From Streptomyces sp. SCL15-4 (lineage in GTDB: Bacteria; Actinomycetota; Actinomycetes; Streptomycetales; Streptomycetaceae): a stretch of 64,000 nt of DNA. Where the stretch lies: contig NZ_JAOBTQ010000001.1 in the NCBI RefSeq assembly GCF_033366695.1, positions 186,001 to 250,000 of the forward strand, read 5' to 3'. Made by a program: the position numbers and the translations under genes. The notes below the pieces were generated by a model, which saw only the letters and a list, made by a program, of their open reading frames with translations, was not told where the DNA came from and did no database searches. Below, piece after piece: positions 62,857-64,000 of this stretch. Each line of letters opens with the position of its first letter. Position 1 is the stretch's first letter.

Positions 62857-63744
62857 TCACCGGGGGGCCTTGGAGTTCAGTTCCATGTATCCGACGTAGT
62901 TGAGCCAGGCGTCCAGCGTGGCGTAGGCGACGCCGTTGAACACGAGTGTGGAGTGCGTGCCGCCCAGCCATCGGTAGATCCAGCTGGAGACGCCGTCCCA
63001 GCCCTGCTGGAGGGTGACGTTCGCCTGCCCGAGGGCGTTGCTCGTCCCGTTGCGGAGGTTGCCCCTGATGACGTCGAAGATGCGGCCGAACCTGGCTGCT
63101 TCGGAGGTCGCCTGGATGATGGTGGTCAGGTTCCGCCCGAACGCGGTGCTGTCACCGCTGAGCCGGGACTGCGCGTCCCCGATGCTCTCCAGCGCGCCTG
63201 TGAGGTTGTGCGTGTTGATGGCCCGCGTCTGACGGCTCGTGGTGTCCCCGCCCGGCAGACGGCTGTAGTTGCCGCTCCACGGCAGCGTCTCGACCCTGGG
63301 GGAACCGGTGACCTGCCTGAACTCGTTCGGCCAGACATCGGGGAAGACGTAGTGCGTGTGTGTGCTGTCCTGGTAGAAACCGGCGAAGTACAGGTTGTCC
63401 GCCCACCAGTACAGCGACCCGATGTAGTCTCCGCCATTCACCAGACGTGCCTCGATGAGACGCGTCGGCAGGAGGGTCGTCTCGCTGACCCGGCTCGACA
63501 CTTCGGGGTGGTTGGGGATGGCGTGGCCACTGATCTGGTGGAGGGCGTTGATCGCGTCCCAGTAGTTCTGGTGGGCCACATCACCGGTGAAGTAGAGCTC
63601 GCCGATGTCCCAGTCGAACTTGCTGATCGGGCCGCTCGGATCGGCGTGTGCCGATGACGATGCGACCTGTATCAAACCGATGGCCATGGCGAACGCCAGC
63701 ATCAGACCCGCGACCCGTCGGCCGATTGTGCCTTGCATATGCAC
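62857..63744 (-). CDS. Secreted ribosome-inactivating protein (rRNA N-glycosidase, RIP family)
   Basis: The 295-aa protein has a signal peptide (about 1-34, ending SAHA) and a single RIP domain. The active-site signature IIQATSEAARFGRIFDVI holds the expected catalytic E215 and R218. Y119 in DNLYFAGF and Y160 in GNYSRL correspond to the two adenine-stacking tyrosines of ricin A-chain, and W249 in LQQGWDG to its conserved Trp. Type I RIPs remove one adenine from the sarcin-ricin loop of large rRNA. There is no lectin chain. The GTG at 63744 has GGAG 7 nt upstream. It stands alone, with no immunity gene evident. Confidence 0.85.
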   Translation of the reverse strand: MHMQGTIGRRVAGLMLAFAMAIGLIQVASSSAHADPSGPISKFDWDIGELYFTGDVAHQNYWDAINALHQISGHAIPNHPEVSSRVSETTLLPTRLIEARLVNGGDYIGSLYWWADNLYFAGFYQDSTHTHYVFPDVWPNEFRQVTGSPRVETLPWSGNYSRLPGGDTTSRQTRAINTHNLTGALESIGDAQSRLSGDSTAFGRNLTTIIQATSEAARFGRIFDVIRGNLRNGTSNALGQANVTLQQGWDGVSSWIYRWLGGTHSTLVFNGVAYATLDAWLNYVGYMELNSKAPR

Positions 63745-63906
63745 GCTGTGACTCCTGCAGGGGGATGAATACGACGTGATCGATCCTCGCCGTACACCTC
63801 CGGGCTGACTTGACCATCAGCGCACGTCCTTGAAAGCCACAGCGCACACCAACTCGGCTGGTCGAGGCCGGCCTTCGTACGGTGGGGCGTTGTCGCCGCC
63901 GGGTGG

Positions 63907-64000
63907 TCACCGCGCCGTCATCGGCTGCGGTGCACTGTGGGCGCGACGGTAGGCCAGTGGTGACAGGCCCAGGTACGTGTGGAAGTGCTTGCGCAGGACG
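63907..64000 (-). CDS. AraC-family regulator, C-terminal end (partial)
   Basis: The gene runs off the window end. The visible 30 codons read VLRKHFHTYLGLSPLAYRRA and end with QPMTAR. This is the second helix-turn-helix end of AraC/XylS regulators. The target and sensor domain lie outside the window. Confidence 0.75.
   Translation of the reverse strand, partial: VLRKHFHTYLGLSPLAYRRAHSAPQPMTAR

Noticed and set aside
62445..62903. 152-codon plus-strand ORF in the region before the RIP gene
   Set aside because: Pro/Arg/Thr-rich low-complexity translation and overlap with the end of the RIP gene indicate a chance open frame.
1..64000. CRISPR arrays, tRNA or rRNA genes, phage genes
   Set aside because: No regularly spaced direct repeats, tRNA-like cloverleaf sequences, rRNA segments or phage structural genes were recognised.

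Overview
The window is a high-GC actinomycete chromosome segment, almost certainly Streptomyces. The evidence is strong third-position GC bias, GTG starts, many secreted carbohydrate-active enzymes, an ABC sugar importer without its own ATPase, paired CebR-type TGGGAGCGCTCCCA boxes, and an NRPS/PKS cluster flanked by regulators and gene remnants.

Layout. (1) 1-4350: secreted polysaccharide enzymes on the minus strand: an AA10 copper LPMO, a DoxX-like membrane protein, and a GH66 dextranase-type enzyme with a ricin-type CBM13. (2) 4351-10762: plus-strand sugar locus: ROK regulator, GH13 oligo-1,6-glucosidase type enzyme, lipoprotein solute-binding protein and two permeases, closed by a strong hairpin. 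With GH66 across a 643-bp divergent region, this forms a complete dextran/isomalto-oligosaccharide route: secreted cleavage, import, then intracellular alpha-1,6 hydrolysis. (3) 10979-14901: zinc alcohol dehydrogenase, a broken aldo/keto reductase, an XRE/MmyB regulator and an SsuD-like flavin monooxygenase. (4) 15151-37641: a hybrid NRPS/PKS biosynthetic cluster. Minus strand: NRPS-1 (C-PCP-C*-A(Thr)-PCP-C) and an asparagine-synthetase-like protein whose nucleophile Cys2 is Ser. Plus strand: PKS (KS-AT-cMT-ACP-TE), an acyl-CoA-dehydrogenase-like flavoprotein, NRPS-2 (C-A-PCP), an MFS exporter and a P450, the last three translationally overlapping. Predicted Thr followed by a Leu-like residue, then a C-methylating PKS module with a terminal TE plus an ACAD-like enzyme, is the logic known for peptidyl alpha',beta'-epoxyketone proteasome inhibitors (epoxomicin/eponemycin family). 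The A-less first module, the C domain with a damaged HHxxxDG motif, the doubled C domains and the Asn-synthetase-like enzyme suggest an unusual member or an uncharacterised relative.

(5) 37642-39450: decayed edge with MarR and IS5-type transposase remnants, a two-gene operon of tiny Cys-rich proteins, and frameshifted small ORFs. (6) 39512-44175: second P450, HxlR/SDR divergent pair with a clear operator, DUF202 protein, DUF1254/1214 protein. (7) 44592-47599: GH9 cellulase behind two CebR boxes, and a secreted lytic-transglycosylase-like protein. (8) 48247-53025: large membrane protein and small partner sharing a GNQAxGxGA-like motif, an RsbW-type ATP-binding protein and a GAF-SpoIIE phosphatase. 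(9) 53433-62218: NodB deacetylase/TetR divergent pair, NarL-type two-component system, quinone oxidoreductase/TetR divergent pair, FAD monooxygenase plus MFS exporter operon. (10) 62857-64000: a secreted ribosome-inactivating protein (rRNA N-glycosidase family) and the C-terminal end of an AraC regulator running off the window.

All calls come from reading the sequence and motifs by eye; no database search was run.
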